Of a stretch of DNA of 6,011 nucleotides, positions 5,812 through 6,011 are shown piece by piece. The first letter of the stretch is position 1. Each line of letters opens with the position of its first letter. A model generated the notes under the pieces. The model was not told the DNA's origin. It searched no databases and saw only the letters and a list, made by a program, of their open reading frames with translations. Source of the stretch: Rickettsiales bacterium. Lineage in GTDB: Bacteria > Pseudomonadota > Alphaproteobacteria > Rickettsiales > UBA1997. The position numbers and the translations under genes were made by a program. The stretch lies in NCBI GenBank assembly GCA_947496905.1, contig CANMEW010000078.1:1-6011 (forward strand), written 5' to 3'.

Positions 5812-5883
5812 ACTCGCGGGTTTTTTATTTTTTAGTCGAGCGAGTTGCAAATTACTCGTCGCTAAAGCGACTCCGTCATTTGT
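5812..5883 (+). repeat. 72-nt hairpin-bearing module unique to copy B
   Basis: This segment separates blocks that are contiguous in copy A. It contains GTCGCT-aa-AGCGAC (5858-5863 with 5866-5871) and CGAGT/ACTCG (5841-5845 with 5854-5858). It is either a nested insertion in copy B or a part lost from copy A. Confidence 0.7.
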
Positions 5884-5907
5884 GTCGTTACCAAATTTTT
5901 TCGCGAG

Positions 5908-5985
5908 GTTCGAGCGTTAAAAAAATGCGAAGCATTTTTAGCAAGAACGGGCATCGAGCTTAAGCTCGATCCCTGTGCTCGAATC
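5908..5985 (+). repeat. 78-nt multi-hairpin module unique to copy B
   Basis: The segment replaces 3 nt of copy A (5343-5345). An outer stem TTCGAGC/GCTCGAA (5909-5915 with 5977-5983) encloses two inner structures: hairpin AAAAATGC-gaa-GCATTTTT (5921-5939) and the perfect 18-nt palindrome ATCGAGCTTAAGCTCGAT (5953-5970), itself flanked by GGG and CCC. The folded form would be a three-way junction. Confidence 0.75.
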
Positions 5986-6011
5986 GTACATCAAGGTACG
6001 CTTTCCTGCTC

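Larger units (their letters stand above)
5776..6011 (+). mobile_element. Palindromic MITE-like repeat, copy B (long form, cut by window end)
   Basis: Copy B begins with GGGAACCTCTGAAAAACC, the same end as copy A. It contains three blocks identical to copy A read on the opposite strand: 5777-5811 (35 nt, equals 5404-5370), 5884-5907 (24 nt, equals 5369-5346) and 5986-6011 (26 nt, equals 5342-5317). Between them it has 72 nt and 78 nt, where copy A has nothing and 3 nt. The rest should lie beyond 6011, presumably ending in the inverted GGTTTTTCAGAGGTTCC. No ORF or transposase motif is visible. It starts 4 nt after the moaE stop and could also serve as its 3' end structure. Confidence 0.85.

Noticed and set aside
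5776..6011. CRISPR array as an explanation for the repeats around moaE
   Set aside because: Only two large copies in opposite orientation, with no regular short direct repeats or spacers.

Overview
The window reads as a compact, AT-rich bacterial chromosome segment, most likely from an alphaproteobacterium. The clade call rests on family resemblance: an AmgK-type sugar kinase and a GST-fold protein that looks like the alphaproteobacterial division factor FzlA. No taxonomic marker was searched. Low GC, short intergenic gaps and abundant small palindromic repeats would suit a host-associated lineage of the Rickettsiales/Holosporales type, but that is inference.

Layout. (1) 1-192: the C-terminal tail of a Lys/Ala/Pro/Val-rich protein built from 48-nt repeats, followed by a strong terminator hairpin at 216-251 that can work on both strands. 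(2) 300-3268, minus strand: a tight four-gene run read right to left. It holds a class IV PLP enzyme (aminodeoxychorismate lyase or D-amino acid aminotransferase type), an FzlA-like GST-fold protein, an AmgK-like cell-wall sugar kinase and an unrecognised 162-aa protein. Junctions are +3 nt, a TAATG overlap and +6 nt, and the run ends at the shared terminator. (3) 3275-5026, plus strand: a compact class A penicillin-binding protein whose ATG lies only 6 nt from the divergent ATG of the PLP enzyme. (4) 5039-5115, minus strand: a complete tRNA-Ile(GAT) with encoded CCA, outside any rRNA operon visible here. (5) 5116-5262: 147 bp without a convincing gene, holding a weak candidate promoter for the tRNA. 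(6) 5263-6011: a molybdopterin synthase large subunit gene (moaE) tightly sandwiched between two oppositely oriented copies of one palindromic repeat family.

How the genes fit together. Regions 2 and 3 form a cell-envelope neighbourhood: peptidoglycan polymerisation and crosslinking (PBP), control of FtsZ at division (FzlA-like) and recovery of MurNAc/GlcNAc (AmgK-like). The PLP enzyme could join this theme if it makes D-amino acids, but its motifs fit folate biosynthesis at least as well.

The most unusual part is the right end. The upstream repeat (copy A, 5263-5404) appears to supply the ribosome-binding site, the start codon and about 22 codons of the present moaE reading frame. The downstream copy (copy B, from 5776 to beyond the window) shares three perfectly identical blocks with copy A (35, 24 and 26 nt, in the same order) but carries 72 nt and 78 nt of extra hairpin-rich sequence between them. 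This looks like a non-autonomous, MITE-like or Rickettsia-palindromic-element-like family, with insertion into protein-coding sequence and a modular internal structure.
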